Positions 1-11,509 of a stretch of DNA of 64,000 nucleotides are shown piece by piece. Both the position numbers and the translations under genes were made by a program. Below the pieces are notes generated by a model. The model was not told the origin of the DNA, did not search any database, and worked only from the letters and a program-made list of their open reading frames with translations. The DNA is from Cordilura impudica. Its lineage: Eukaryota; Arthropoda; Insecta; Diptera; Scathophagidae. The stretch lies in NCBI GenBank assembly GCA_963682025.1, contig OY821517.1, positions 337,020,144 to 337,084,143 of the forward strand. Reading direction: 5' to 3'. Every line of letters begins with the position of its first letter. Position 1 is the first letter of the stretch.

Positions 1-740
1 ACACCAGTATTTTTTTTTTTTTTATTTTATTTTTACATGGATATACTAACCCATAACAATTATTTAGTTAAGCCTTAGCTACTACTTTCATAGTGATGGG
101 CAGATTTATAAAATCAATACCCTCAGTGTTTCTTAAAGATGAATAAATATTTATATGTGAAATAACTAATAAAGTAATTTTTTTTTTATGTTACTTAGCC
201 CATGTTTATAATTGTGGGTACATTTAAAATATCTCTTAACTGTTTTGTGTGAATAAGGCGTAATGTGAATAAGTTAAAGTAAAACCGACTGATAAACTAA
301 TTTTTAAAATTTTTAACTTAGACCTTTTTTATAATTAAGGTCCCATTTGAAAGACCTATTAATTGTTTTCCATGAATAAGGAGGAAAATAAATAATGTCC
401 TGTAAAAATCGGATTAAACCTTTTTTTTTAACTTAGACTGTTTTTAAAATATGGACATATATATTAGATTTAGTAACTGTATTTCTGTAAATAAGGAGGA
501 AAATATATAATGTCGTGTAAAAAAGTGCTAAACTATTTTTTTATATATAATATTTTTAGTTTTTTATAACTAAGTTAATATTTCATATTCCTTATTTTTG
601 AGAACAGAGATGAAAATAATTAAAGTCAAGTGAAAACACTGATAAATAATATTATTTATATTTTGCCTTAGACCACTATCATAATTATGGGTATGTTTAT
701 GAGCCCTGTTATTTTTTTTTTTTTTTTTTTAATAATAATA

Positions 741-778
<38 letters not shown>

Positions 779-2040
779 GCGATATTAAATAACTGCTAAA
801 TAAATTTATTTAAAATTTTGATATAGACCGTTTTTACACATTTTAAAAACAGAAAGTAAGTTGTTTTTGTGAAAAGAGGTAACCAAATACTGGGATGAAA
901 AGTAGTAGTTAATAGTAATTAATTTTTTAATTGGACTTACTCCACTTGAAAAATTATGGGCAAATTTATAAAATCTATTTAATTTTGACTTAGAGTATTT
1001 TCTGTTTTTTTTTTTTTTTTTTTTTTTTTAGATACGCCTTGTACTACAAATTTATACACTATTTTTTTAAATTTTGACTTCGATCAATTTCATAATTATG
1101 GGTGGTTTTATAAGAAGTATTAACTGTTTTTTTTTTGATGCACTATTTTTTTTTAGTTTTGACTTAGACCATTTTCATAATAATGGGTGGTTTTTTAAGA
1201 TGTATTAAATTTTTTTTTGTAGGTCGTTTTATAAGACGTATTAACTGTTTTTTTTTTGTTTTTTTTTTTTTTTTGAGTAGATAATGCCTTGTAATAAAAA
1301 TTTATACACCATTTTTTAATTTTTACTTAGACTATTTTATTAATTATGGGTGTATTTGTTGTATATTTTTTTTTTTGTTGTTGTAGGTAAGCCTTGTAAT
1401 CAAATGGATACACTGTTTTTCTAAATTTTGACTTAGACCATTTTCATAATTATGGGCACATTTATAAAATACATATTAATTGTTTTTTTTTTTTCTAGAG
1501 ATGAAAATTTATTATGTCATGTGATAGAATTGATAAATTATTTTATGTCCAATTTTGCTTTTTACCACATTCACAATTATAGTCGCACTAAAATAAAATA
1601 GGAACATTTTTAGTGAATAAGAAGGAAAATAAATAATACCATGTAAAAAAACGGAAACTATTTTTTTTAATTTTGTCTTAGACCATTTTCATAATTATGG
1701 GCACATTTGTAAGATCTACTAACAACTTTTTGTGAATAGGGATGAAAAGGAGAAAGATCATATAAAAAATATAATAAAAAAATTTTTTTAATTTTGACTT
1801 AGACCATTTTCATAATTATGGACACATTTTTAATACCTATTAACTCTTTTCTTAAGAATAAAGAGAAATATAAATTAGTTAAAGAAAAAAAAAATATACT
1901 AAATTTTGTTCTTAGTGACTTAGACTGTTTTCATAATTATGGGCTTTCTTTTAAGAATTATTAACTTTTTTATGAAAAATTAGAAATATAAATAATTTCA
2001 AGTAAAAATTTTAACTTAAACCATTTTCATAATAAACTAG
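1..2040. repeat. Degenerate satellite array, ~120 bp monomer
   Basis: About sixteen diverged copies of one monomer lie head to tail. The best conserved part reads like GACTTAGACCATTTTCATAA followed by TTATGGGCACATTTATAA; it recurs near 190, 310, 430, 660, 940, 1075, 1160, 1320, 1430, 1675, 1798 and 1920, mostly 110-130 bp apart. A second conserved stretch, GTGAATAAGGAGGAAAATAA, lies about 60 bp downstream. Long T runs of variable length separate monomers. No coding capacity. The array stops at an (ATTAT)n tract, and further monomers reappear after 6350, which suggests the array was once continuous. The monomer family is not one I can name. Confidence 0.75.
731..777. repeat. (AAT)n microsatellite
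   Basis: A run of AAT units with one G interruption inside the 120 bp satellite, directly after a T tract of about 20 bases. Confidence 0.85.
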
Positions 2041-2060
2041 AGGACCCCTGCTGCTGTAGC

Positions 2061-2439
2061 ATTATATTATATTATATTATATTATATTATATTATATTAT
2101 ATTATATTATATTATATTATATTATATTATATTATATTATATTATATTATATTATATTATATTATATTATATTATATTATATTATATTATATTATATTAT
2201 ATTATATTATATTATATTATATTATATTATATTATATTATATTATATTATATTATATTATATTATATTATATTATATTATATTATATTATATTATATTAT
2301 ATTATATTATATTATATTATATTATATTATATTATATTATATTATATTATATTATATTATATTATATTATATTATATTATATTATATTATATTATATTAT
2401 ATTATATTATATTATATTATATTATATTATATTATATTA
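2061..2439. repeat. (ATTAT)n microsatellite, left part
   Basis: About 76 uninterrupted ATTAT units that end exactly at the CTAG terminus of the minus-strand Helitron. The same unit on the same strand resumes at 5562, so both tracts are probably one microsatellite split by the insertion. Confidence 0.95.
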
Positions 2440-2945
2440 CTAGCTGTTTTTACCCGGTCTTGCCCGGGATAAAAAGACCTTTGACTTGAAAGATGGTTCA
2501 CTATGCTTACCAAGCGCTGAGTACTTAGCCCCAATTAACAAATTCCCCAATAAAATGAACTTTCTCCCCAAAAATTTTTATGGGCAGTAAATTCATTTTT
2601 TATTTCAATTAAAAATTTTTTGATTTTTTAATTTAGAAGTTTTTTATAAGATGCTGCAGCAAAAATGCTTCAAAAATAAGCTGCGAAACCGCTTTAAATT
2701 TTTTTTTTCAGTTTATTTATAAACATAAAATAAAACGGAAAGGTTCGCAAATTAAAGTAATCAAAACTTTTAAAAATTGAATTACTTCATTCAATAAGTG
2801 ATCATCATTGAGCAGAGACGTCAGATTCAAGTTTCAGAAATGAAAGACTAATGCGACGTTTAATATTGTGTCGCAAGGTTTCCTATTTTCAACAGGTAAT
2901 TATTTCACATACGTAGATAAAATTTATCATACGACATTTCACTAA

Positions 2946-3990
2946 GCTGTGTTCCGCGAGCGAGTCGCGTCCGCGCGCCTCTCGCCGCTTCCTCGCAGCT
3001 ACTACCCGTGCTGCCGCTTAGTTTTCGTTAACTTATTTTAATTCCTAAAACATATTTTATAGAGCATTGCGATATTTTAGCTGAGCTGTGTTCCGAGAGC
3101 GCGTCGTGTCCGCATCCGTCGCGGCCGAGTCCGCAGTCGCGCGCCGCGGGCCGCTTCCGCGCGTTTGGCAGCCACACCTGTGCTGCTGCGCAGTTGTTGT
3201 CAACTTATTTTAATCGCCAAAACATATTTTTCAGATCATTGCGATATTTTTGCTGAGCTGTGTTCCGCGAGCGCGTCGCGTCCGCATCCGTCGCGTCCGC
3301 GCGCCTCGCGCCGCTTCCTCGCAGCTACTACCCATGCTGCCGCTTAGTTTTCGTTAACTTATTTTAATTCCTAAAACATATTTTATAGAGCATTGCGATA
3401 TTTTAGCTGAGCTGTGTTCCGAGAGCGCGTCGTGTCCGCATCCGTCGCGGCCGAGTCCGCAGTCGCGCGCCGCGGGCCGCTTCCGCGCGTTTGGCAGCCA
3501 CACCTGTGCTGCTGCGCAGTTGTTGTCAACTTATTTTAATCGCCAAAATATATTTTTCAGATCATTGCGATATTTTTGCTGAGCTGTGTTCCGCGAGCGC
3601 GTCGCGTCCGCATCCATCGCGTCCGCGCGCCTCGCGCCGCTTCCTCGCAGCTACTACCCATGCTGCCGCTTAGTTTTCGTTAACTTATTTTAATTCCTAA
3701 AACATATTTTATAGAGCATTGCGATATTTTAGCTGAGCTGTGTTCCGAGAGCGCGTCGCGTCCGCATCCGTCGCGTCCGAGTCCGCGGTCGCGTACCGCG
3801 CGCCGCTTCGGCGTATTTGGCAACCACACCTGTTCTGCCGCGCAGCTGTTGCCAACTTATTTCAATTGTCAAAATATATTTTTCAGATCATTCCGATATT
3901 CCAGCTAAGCTGTATTCCCCGTGCGCGTGGCTTCCGCGCAACGAAATGATGCTATTGAAAAGAATACTCCTTTTAAATGCATTTATTGTA
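2946..3990. repeat. GC-rich ~165 bp tandem repeat inside left Helitron
   Basis: Seven related monomers start near 2946, 3090, 3256, 3415, 3582, 3739 and 3905, each marked by GCTGTGTTCCG followed by CpG-rich sequence with GTCCGCATCCGTCGC. Two alternating monomer types give a 326 bp dimer, seen as two almost identical 60-codon frames exactly 326 bases apart. CpG density is far above the surrounding DNA. This is a satellite-like core, not a gene. Confidence 0.85.
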
Positions 3991-4189
3991 GGGCGTATAT
4001 TGAGAGCAGTATGCATATGTTTACTAAAATAAATATTTAACAAAACTCATTAAATAAAAATATGTAAAAATTTAAGAATGAATTTGGGGAGTAAGTTCAT
4101 TTTTTATTTCGTTTAAAAAAAAATCGGGAATTTGATCATTTCTTTTGGGTACCTTTTTGTAAGTTTGGGGAATTTGTTCACCGTGTAGT

Positions 4190-5540
4190 TATTTCCGTGT
4201 AAACCAAATTTCAGAGAAATCCGTTGAAAAGTACAAATTTGTATAGGGAAGAAATATACCACACAACAAAATATGAATCTTATATGAAAATTGGGCGTAA
4301 AAGTAGGCGTGGTCGGTAAAAATCATATGGCGACCTTCCCTGGAATATGTACTAAATTTCGGAGAAAGCCATTGAAAAATATAAGTTTGTATAGCAATCA
4401 AATAAAGAAACAAATAAAAGTAAAAAAATAAGTTTTATATCCATAGAAGTTGGCGCAAAGTGGCCTGTAAGAAGCATATGATGACCTTCCCTGTAGTATA
4501 GAGATCGTGTGTCCAAATTTTAGACATCCCTTGAAAAATAAAAATTTCCATAGTGAACAAATATACCAAAAAACAGAAAATTTATTTTGTATAAAAAGTG
4601 GGTGTAGAAGTAGGCGTGGCCGGCAAGAATCATATGGCGACCTCTCTGGAGTACAGAGATCGTGTGTAGCAAATTTCAGAGAAATCCGTTAAAAAAAAAA
4701 TTGTGTAGTGAACAAATGTACCAAAAAACAGAATACGAATTGTATACAAAAAGTGGGCGTAACAGTAGGCGTGACCGGTACGAAGAATATGTTGACCTTC
4801 CCTGGAGCAGAGAGATCGTGTATACCAAATTTCATAGAAATCGGTTGAAAAATAAAAATTTGTATAGCGAACAAATATACCAAAACACAAAATGAATTGT
4901 ATACAAAAAGTGGGCGCTAAGGTAGGCGTGGCCGGTACGAAGCATATGGCTACCTTTCCTGGAGTACAGAGAACGTGTGTAACAAATTTCAGAGAATTCC
5001 GTTGAAAAATAAAAATTTGTATAGCAAACAAATATACCAAAAAACAGAAAACTAATTGTATACAAAAAGTGGGCGTAAAAGTAGGTGTGGCCGCAAGAAT
5101 CACATGGTGACCTGGCCTGGGGTACAAAGATCGTGTGTACCAAATTTTAGAGAAATGCGTTGAAAAATAAAAATTTGTATAGCGAACAAATATACCAAAA
5201 AACAGAAAATGAATTGTATACAAAAAGTGGGCGTAAAAGTAGGCGTGGTCAATAAAAAGTATATGGTGACCTTAGCTGGAGTACAGGGATCGTGTGTACC
5301 GAATTTCAGAGAAATCTGTTAACAAATAAAAATTTGTATAGTGAACAAATATGAATAAAACAGAAAATGAATTTTACATAAAAAGTGGGCGTTAAAGTAG
5401 GCGTGGCCGGTAAAAAGTATATGGCGACCTTTCCTGGGGTATAGAGATCGTGTGTACAAAATTTCAGGAAAATCCGTTGAAAAATAAAAATTTGTATAGC
5501 GGTCAAACAAACAAACAAACAAACAAACAAACAGAAAATG
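4190..5540. repeat. AT-rich ~160 bp tandem repeat inside left Helitron
   Basis: About eight monomers repeat the phrases AAATTTGTATAG, GAACAAATATACCAAAA, AAAGTGGGCG and GTAGGCGTGGCCGG at about 160 base spacing. It produces the 197-codon frame on the minus strand (5223-4630), whose translation repeats the same phrase every ~53 residues, so it is not a real protein. A (CAAA)7 tract at 5504-5531 closes the array at the Helitron 5' end. Confidence 0.85.
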
Positions 5541-5561
5541 AATTTTATATAAGTATATAGA

Positions 5562-6039
5562 TTATATTATATTATATTATATTATATTATATTATATTAT
5601 ATTATATTATATTATATTATATTATATTATATTATATTATATTATATTATATTATATTATATTATATTATATTATATTATATTATATTATATTATATTAT
5701 ATTATATTATATTATATTATATTATATTATATTATATTATATTATATTATATTATATTATATTATATTATATTATATTATATTATATTATATTATATTAT
5801 ATTATATTATATTATATTATATTATATTATATTATATTATATTATATTATATTATATTATATTATATTATATTATATTATATTATATTATATTATATTAT
5901 ATTATATTATATTATATTATATTATATTATATTATATTATATTATATTATATTATATTATGTTATATTATATTATATTATATTATATTATATTATATTAT
6001 ATTATATTATATTATATTATATTATATTATATTATATTA
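5562..6039. repeat. (ATTAT)n microsatellite, right part
   Basis: About 95 ATTAT units with one variant (GTTAT at 5961). It starts directly at the 5' terminus of the minus-strand Helitron and is the continuation of 2061-2439. Confidence 0.95.
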
Positions 6040-6051
6040 ATTTTTATAGTA

Positions 6052-6130
6052 CAATACCAAAATTTGCCAAGAGAAGTTAACGTACAGTAATGCCAAAATA
6101 TGCCAAGAGAAGTTAACGTACATTAAAAGT
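6052..6130. repeat. Two-copy ~38 bp tandem repeat
   Basis: The phrase ATGCCAAGAGAAGTTAACGT (first copy with TTTGCC) occurs twice, at about 6063 and 6100. The following DNA to 6350 is of higher complexity and resembles a decayed interspersed repeat; I cannot name it. Confidence 0.6.
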
Positions 6131-6349
6131 AAAGTTGATTCTCCACGCATAACTTTCCCCAAACCCAACGAATTTAAGCAGTTAATAGCTCAAAAAAAAG
6201 GTGCTTGATCCACTGAGTGTTCTTAGACCTATGTCAACAGCCTACGTTAATTAGAACTCTAGTTATAGAGGTTTGAGAGAAGAAAAATATTGAAAAAAAT
6301 CTTCAATGCAAAGTTTATTCATATTCTTTTAATATATAAGATATCACCC

Positions 6350-6488
6350 CTATTAGAGAACAAAGAGAAACGTAAAGTAATTAAGGTAAAAATTTAAATT
6401 AATAATTTTTTTTTTTTTTTTTTTTGCTAAATATCACTTAGGCCATTTTCATAATTATGGACAAAATTTTAAGACCACTTAACTTTTT
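6350..6488. repeat. 120 bp satellite monomer, isolated
   Basis: CACTTAGGCCATTTTCATAA followed by TTATGG and a T-rich tail matches the 1-2040 satellite monomer. It marks the resumption of the satellite after the 4 kb microsatellite/Helitron block. Confidence 0.6.
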
Positions 6489-6640
6489 TTATACCCTCCA
6501 CATCACTGTGCAGAGGGTATATATCAGCTTGTCAGTCCGTTTGTAACGCATCGAAAAATGAATTTGTGACCCCATAAAGTGTATATAGCCATATAGTGAT
6601 GTCCGTCCGTTTTTAAATTATTACAATGAAAAAAAGTTAA
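6489..6640 (+). repeat. Fragment of dipteran interspersed repeat (family C)
   Basis: Begins with TATACCCTCCACATCACTG and its imperfect inverted partner CAGAGGGTATA, then TTTGTAACGCATCGAAAAAT, GACCCCATAAAGTGTATAT and GATGTCCGTCCG. This phrase order is shared with 6900-7190, 22135-22260 and (reverse) 54838-54942. No coding capacity; truncated in a poly-A/poly-T region. Confidence 0.6.
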
Positions 6641-6899
6641 TAAAAATATCTTTAAAAAAAAAAAAAATTTTTTTTAATTTTTTATTTTTTTTTTTTTTTT
6701 TTTTTTTTGATAAAAACTAAAATTTCAATAAAAATATTTTTCCTAAAAACCATATTGATAAAAATTTATTACTGTAGAAATTATATAAATAAAAAGAAAA
6801 TGTAAAAAAAATTACAAATTTAACCAGAAACTGTTAGTTGATTAAAAAACATATTAAATAAAATTAAAAATGCGAAAATTTTTTAAAGAAGAAAAGAAA

Positions 6900-7200
6900 T
6901 ATTTTCGTTCCTTCCACATTCCATTTGTAACATATCGAAATATTAATTTCCGACCCCATAAAGTATATATATTCTTGACCATTTTAACAACTCTAGTGGA
7001 TATAGCGATGTCCGTCTGTTTGTCCGTCCGTCTGTCTGCTGAAATCACGCTCATTCACAAAGTAAACAATCTGGCTGGCAGAGGTTTTGATAATATTGTG
7101 TGTCATTATTTCTAGCAAGTTGCTAATCAAAATGGGGTTAATCGGGCATCATTGTACCAAAATATGCCCAAAAATATGAAGACACCTCTAAAAATTTTAA
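6900..7200 (+). repeat. Family C repeat fragment
   Basis: TTTGTAACATATCGAAATAT, GACCCCATAAAGTATATATA, GATGTCCGTCTG, repeated TCCGTCCGTCTGTCTG, then GAAATCACGC. It is a second, longer portion of the same family as 6489-6640. The 81-codon frame across it is a by-product. Confidence 0.6.
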
Positions 7201-7289
7201 TATAATCAGTGTGTTTTAATAATTTAATATTATTTATATCAAATTAAATAAACTTTTTCAAATTTTGTATAAACCAGGTAAATGTAAAA

Positions 7290-7640
7290 TGTAAGTTGGA
7301 GCATATCAAATATTTAACACTCTTACTTCTTTATGAATAACGAGGAATATGAATAATGTGCAGTAAAAAGTATTTTAAAATATATTATTTTATGATTATG
7401 ATCCAATTAATAAGACCTAAAAACTTTTTTATGTTTAAGAGGAATAATAATAAAAGGTGAGATGTGAAATATCTGAGAAATCTTTTTTTCTACAATATTT
7501 TGACTTATACCATTTTCATAATTATGGGAACATATATAAGACCTCTTATTAATTATTTCTTATTATTTTTAATATTTTTGTTATTTTTACAGTTGATTAA
7601 AATTATTGATAAATTAAATTTTGTTTAAGACAATCACTAG
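7290..7640. repeat. Degenerate 120 bp satellite monomers
   Basis: About three monomers: GAATAACGAGGAATATGAAT (7336), AAGACCTAAAAACTTTTTTA (7409) and TTTTCATAATTATGGGAACA (7511). Same family as 1-2040. Confidence 0.55.
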
Positions 7641-9560
7641 AAATTTTCTATAATGCTAATAATCACAAAAACTATCTGAAAAAAAAAATTAAATACATAA
7701 AATGCCAACAAAAACTAATTCTGCAACAAACTTGCAATGACGATATTCAAAAAATGATATTCATTCAATAACGAGCCAGATAAACTAAAGACAATTTAGC
7801 TGTTTCTACAACAGATTAAGCGATTTTATTGGTAAATCTTATAAAAATAAAATTTTAAAAAAATTTCCTATGTATAAAAATTAGAAATTTGTTTTTTTAT
7901 TTTTTTAATCGCCACTTTAGTAACAGTTGTCATTACTGCTTGGTTCCGAGTAATCAAGAACTTACTTTGTTACTGATGGGGAGAGTGTTTATAATTTTTT
8001 TTCTTTTGTAAATTGTTGTATAATTTGTTTTTATATTTGATTTGGCTAAAAAATTAGCCTTGAAATAGGTTGATTGCATTTTGCGGTCATTGATATCGTT
8101 CCCAAACAAATACACTCGCTCATACCAACAAAACAAGTCATAAAAAAATAGAATTTTATTTTTTTCTTTTTGTATTTTTAATAAATTCTAAAGACATATA
8201 GATATAAGACTACTCATTTCATACTTGTTGTTTGTTTTATAACTAGTGGCAAAACAAAAACAACAAAAATATAAATAATTGCAAAAAGCTATAAACAACC
8301 TACGTAGAGGCTTTAGAACAAACATCTACATAAAGTGCAAAAATATTTTCAAAATGCATTAATTTGTTTTAATGATTTCGAATCAATTGTTATTGAAATT
8401 TTGTAATAACAACAAAAAAAAAGCGAACTACCGGTGTTTCTAAGCAATAAAACTGATAACGTTTTTAAAACACTCCTAGTATTTTAAAGGGGGTTTTTTT
8501 TATTTTATTTTTATTCCCATAATGAGCTTTTCCCGCTTAACTTCCTTTTTTTTATAAGCATATTATTGCAATTTAATGTAATTTAATTAAAACAAATCTC
8601 GTTTTTTATTGCAAACTTTGCTTTTTTCATTATAATTTTATTTTTGCCAAATTATTTTTAAAGTTCATTAACTTAGGTTTGTTTTATTTAATCGCGAGAC
8701 ATGGGGAAAGCTGCAAAAGCGAGGCAGATTGTTATAAAAAAAATTTAAAGTTTATTCAACTATTGTGCCGGGGAACGAATTGCCAGAATTTTTAATTTAA
8801 AAAAAAAATTCTGCCTTTAATTGATTTAGATTTTATAATATTTACATAACAGAAAAAAACACATTGTTTAAATAAAATGTGTTTCCAACTGTCTTATATA
8901 CACTTGTTGTTGTTGTTATTGTTGCACTACCATACATTTCATTTAAGTTCCAAATATGCATGAGTCTGTGCTATAAATAATATTCACAATTATTATTGAA
9001 ATGAAAACGCTTAAGCAAAACATATTTTATTTACTTCCTTTAAAATTTGCCAAAAAAAAAAATAATGTTTAGCAAGCAAAAAGCTTAGATTTTTTTTCAA
9101 ACTCAAGTAAAATTTATTTAACAAAAATCTAAAACAAGTATTTTAATTAGCATATTGTTAAAATAAGTTTTATTTTTAAATATTTTTATTGTTTAAAAAT
9201 GTATTTTTAAATATTTTTTAAAATAAAATCATTTGCCTCTAATTATCGAAAATAAAAAATTATAATAATATATAAATAAATAATAAAAAAAATAAATAAA
9301 AAAATAATTAAATATACAAATGTTAATTAAAAGCGGATGGCCGGCAAATGATTAATACAATGATAAAGTGATTGTGCAATAAATAATAAATACTAAAATT
9401 AGGCCACCTCTTCTGGGGATCATCATTAGAAACTCATAACACTCTGTCACACAAGGCGATGTAGAACAGATGAAGATACCATATAGCCAGAGAATAATTT
9501 TGGTCTGGGCACAATTAATTTGGGATGATGTTTGTGTATGGGAACTTTCATTTGTAACAA
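7641..9560. other. AT-rich spacer, no gene seen
   Basis: Low-complexity A/T sequence with short CAA/GTT runs. No frame above 60 codons has protein-like composition. A slightly more complex stretch at 9395-9480 contains no open frame long enough to interpret. Confidence 0.5.
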
Positions 9561-9660
9561 ACGAAAAAAAAGCTGTTAGACCTCACTTTCTTAGAATTTA
9601 ATGAAATTTGGCGAAAAAAAAGCTGTTAGACCTCACTCTCTTAGAATTTAATGAAATTTG
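9561..9660. repeat. 50 bp direct tandem duplication
   Basis: Two copies, 9561-9610 and 9611-9660, share GAAAAAAAAGCTGTTAGACC and CTTAGAATTTAATGAAATTT with two differences visible. It directly precedes an H1 Helitron. Confidence 0.85.
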
Positions 9661-9743
9661 GCAGGCATATTCTATTGTTCTAAATTAAAAAATTTTTTAA
9701 ATGTTGGAGCTCATGCTCTACCAATTTCGGCCAAAAAGAGGAA

Positions 9744-10549
9744 TCTATAATAATAATAGGCAAGGCGATTTCTTGTGACCGATGTAACTTTGTCAGCTTT
9801 ACCCCGACTTCAACCAAACATACCTCATTTGAAAGGTATTTCTTTTTAATTGTCCACAAGATTTACAGATTTTTACATTTTTTTTTGGAGTAAAATGCAT
9901 AACATTAAAATGAATATATTGTATACATAAAATTATTCAATGCTCCGTATGTGTTTTTAAATTTAGAACAATACGTAGTATTTCCTTTCTACTCAGTTTA
10001 TTCCATGGCGACATTGACTCCAATTACTTGTTAAGTAGAATTCAAATTAATATCCCATCGAGACCTACAAGAAACTTTAAGCTCTTAAATATTAATTATT
10101 TTCGATTTATTTATGCTAATAATGATCCAGTTCGCCGGTTGTGTGAGCAATGTAATGGAATTTACCACATCATAATTTGTCCGAAAATAAAGAATCTTTG
10201 AAACGTAAAATTATTCTATATCTAAACAATTAAATCGTCATTATTTTATTTGTTATATGTATTTTATACCCTAAATATATAAGTCTGTAAGGACATTTGT
10301 AATTCCATAGACTTTAAATAAATAAGAAGCCCTGTGTTGAATTGAAAATTAATTTTGAACATTACCAGTAACGACAATAACGACAAAAATAATTTTGGAC
10401 ATAAACCAATAACGACAATATAAAGTGTTGAATTGTGAATTGGTTAAAATTCATAACAAGCCTTTAGAGTCCTTTAAAATAATTTATTAAATGAAAAAAT
10501 AAAATTAACCAGAATTTGTACTCGAATTTCGAGGGCTGGGATCTGCTAA
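9744..10549 (+). mobile_element. H1 Helitron with LINE insertion
   Basis: Starts TCTATAATAATAATAGGCAA after an A and ends ATCTGCTAA before a T. The hairpin half-sites ACTCGAATTTCGAG lie just upstream of the CTAA end. This fits a non-autonomous Helitron of the small family seen at least nine times in the window. Its middle is split by a 5'-truncated LINE at about 9958-10326; H1 sequence resumes at GCCCTGTGTTGAATTG. The short motif AACGACAATAACGACA near the 3' half is partly duplicated. Confidence 0.75.
9958..10326 (+). mobile_element. 5'-truncated non-LTR retrotransposon (LINE) tail
   Basis: The frame 9965-10201 encodes 78 residues, followed by an AT-rich 3' end with AATAAATAAG. The residues SFLLSLFHGDIDSNYLLSRI, then RPTRNF and DPVRRLCEQCN, look like the C-terminal part of a LINE reverse-transcriptase polyprotein of the jockey/I type, where this sits after the RT domain and ends the protein. 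Everything upstream is missing, as expected of 5'-truncated LINE copies. It interrupts the H1 Helitron. Clade assignment is by eye. Confidence 0.6.
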
Positions 10550-10864
10550 TAACTCATTAAAGTGGTATAGAATAATTGCATGCATCTTCAAAACTTGTTA
10601 GCCTATAACTCTTATCGAGCTTAAAAGATATTGAGACATACTTCACAGTTCCATGTTGTGTTAAAGTTCAATAAACAGGGAAATTTTGGATAAATTAAAA
10701 AAATATATGTTATTGCTTATTATCCTATCCTTTCATGTGCTAAATTTCATTAGTCAGGAAGTACGTATATAAACACTAGAGACTAAGTCCGGGGAATATG
10801 GCGGATGATAAACCACTTTGTAGCTCAATTCACCTAAACTTTTCACCAAAAATATTTTTGTACC
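10550..10864. other. Intermediate-complexity spacer, probably an old repeat
   Basis: Contains phrases such as CTTTCATGTGCTAAATTTCA and TTGTAGCTCAATTCACC. No frame or terminal structure identified. Confidence 0.35.
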
Positions 10865-11290
10865 CTAGTAACAGAGCCCAGCACTCCAAGTTCGAGTGCA
10901 AATTCTTGCAAATTTCATTTTTGTTCATTCATTTTTTTCTTTCAATGTTTTTTTTTTTTTTCTAAGTATATAAAAAATTTATGAATATTTAAATAAAATT
11001 CATTAAATTGTGAACTTTTAAATAAAATTTATTAAATTTCCTTATAAATATTTGTTGAGCAGACAGAAGATATATAAATGGGTTTGTTAATAAATAATTT
11101 TATAACAGCCTAAAGGTACGCTAATCAATTTTAGCTAATTCATAAACATACACACAGCATTGTATAGTATTTTATTGTATTTTACGTATGTGATGGTGCA
11201 CATCTGCAAGGAAATTCTTATCAAATGGTACATTTTTTAACAAAATCGGTTATTAACTAAAAGCGTACAAGGGGTCAATAGAAATCGCCA
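10865..11290 (-). mobile_element. H1 Helitron, long subfamily
   Basis: Minus-strand copy: the 3' end CTAG lies at 10865-10868, with the hairpin-related GTTCGAGTGCAAATTC beside it. It shares with 23917-24392 the long-subfamily phrases GGTGCACATCTGCAA and TCAAATGGTA. The 5' end is cut off at the start of a family B repeat (CAGGTAAGGGTGTAATGACT). Confidence 0.65.
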
Positions 11291-11509
11291 GGGTGTCAGG
11301 TAAGGGTGTAATGACTTTGTGTTGACGTTTGTAACTACCAAAAATATTTGACATAGACCCCTTTATCATACCGATCGACTCAGAATGGCTTTCTGAGTCG
11401 ATTTAGCAATGTCCGTCCGTCCGTCTGTGTCGTCATGTAAACCTTATAAGCAAACTACAGGTCTCAAATATGAATACATTTCGATGAAATCTATATATAT
11501 AAAATTCAT

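Larger units (their letters stand above)
2440..5561 (-). mobile_element. 3.1 kb non-autonomous Helitron, left copy
   Basis: Read on the minus strand the element starts with TC (5561-5560), followed by TATATACTTATATAAAATTC, and ends with CTAG (2443-2440). A hairpin with stem CCCGG/CCGGG extended by A/T pairs sits 7 bases before CTAG. TC start, CTRR end, terminal hairpin and insertion between A and T without target duplication are the classic Helitron hallmarks. No Rep/helicase frame is present, so it is non-autonomous. Inside are two tandem arrays: a GC-rich ~165 bp unit (2946-3990) and an AT-rich ~160 bp unit (4190-5540). The copy at 11490-14635 is nearly identical in the opposite orientation; outside a (TTTG)n tract (7 units here, 14 there) and 4 extra bases at the 5' end the lengths are equal. 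The open frames here, up to 197 codons, are repeat translations. Confidence 0.88.

Noticed and set aside
3165..3673. Two nearly identical 60-codon frames in GC-rich DNA
   Set aside because: They are one 326 bp repeat dimer read twice; the same frames appear reversed in the other Helitron copy.
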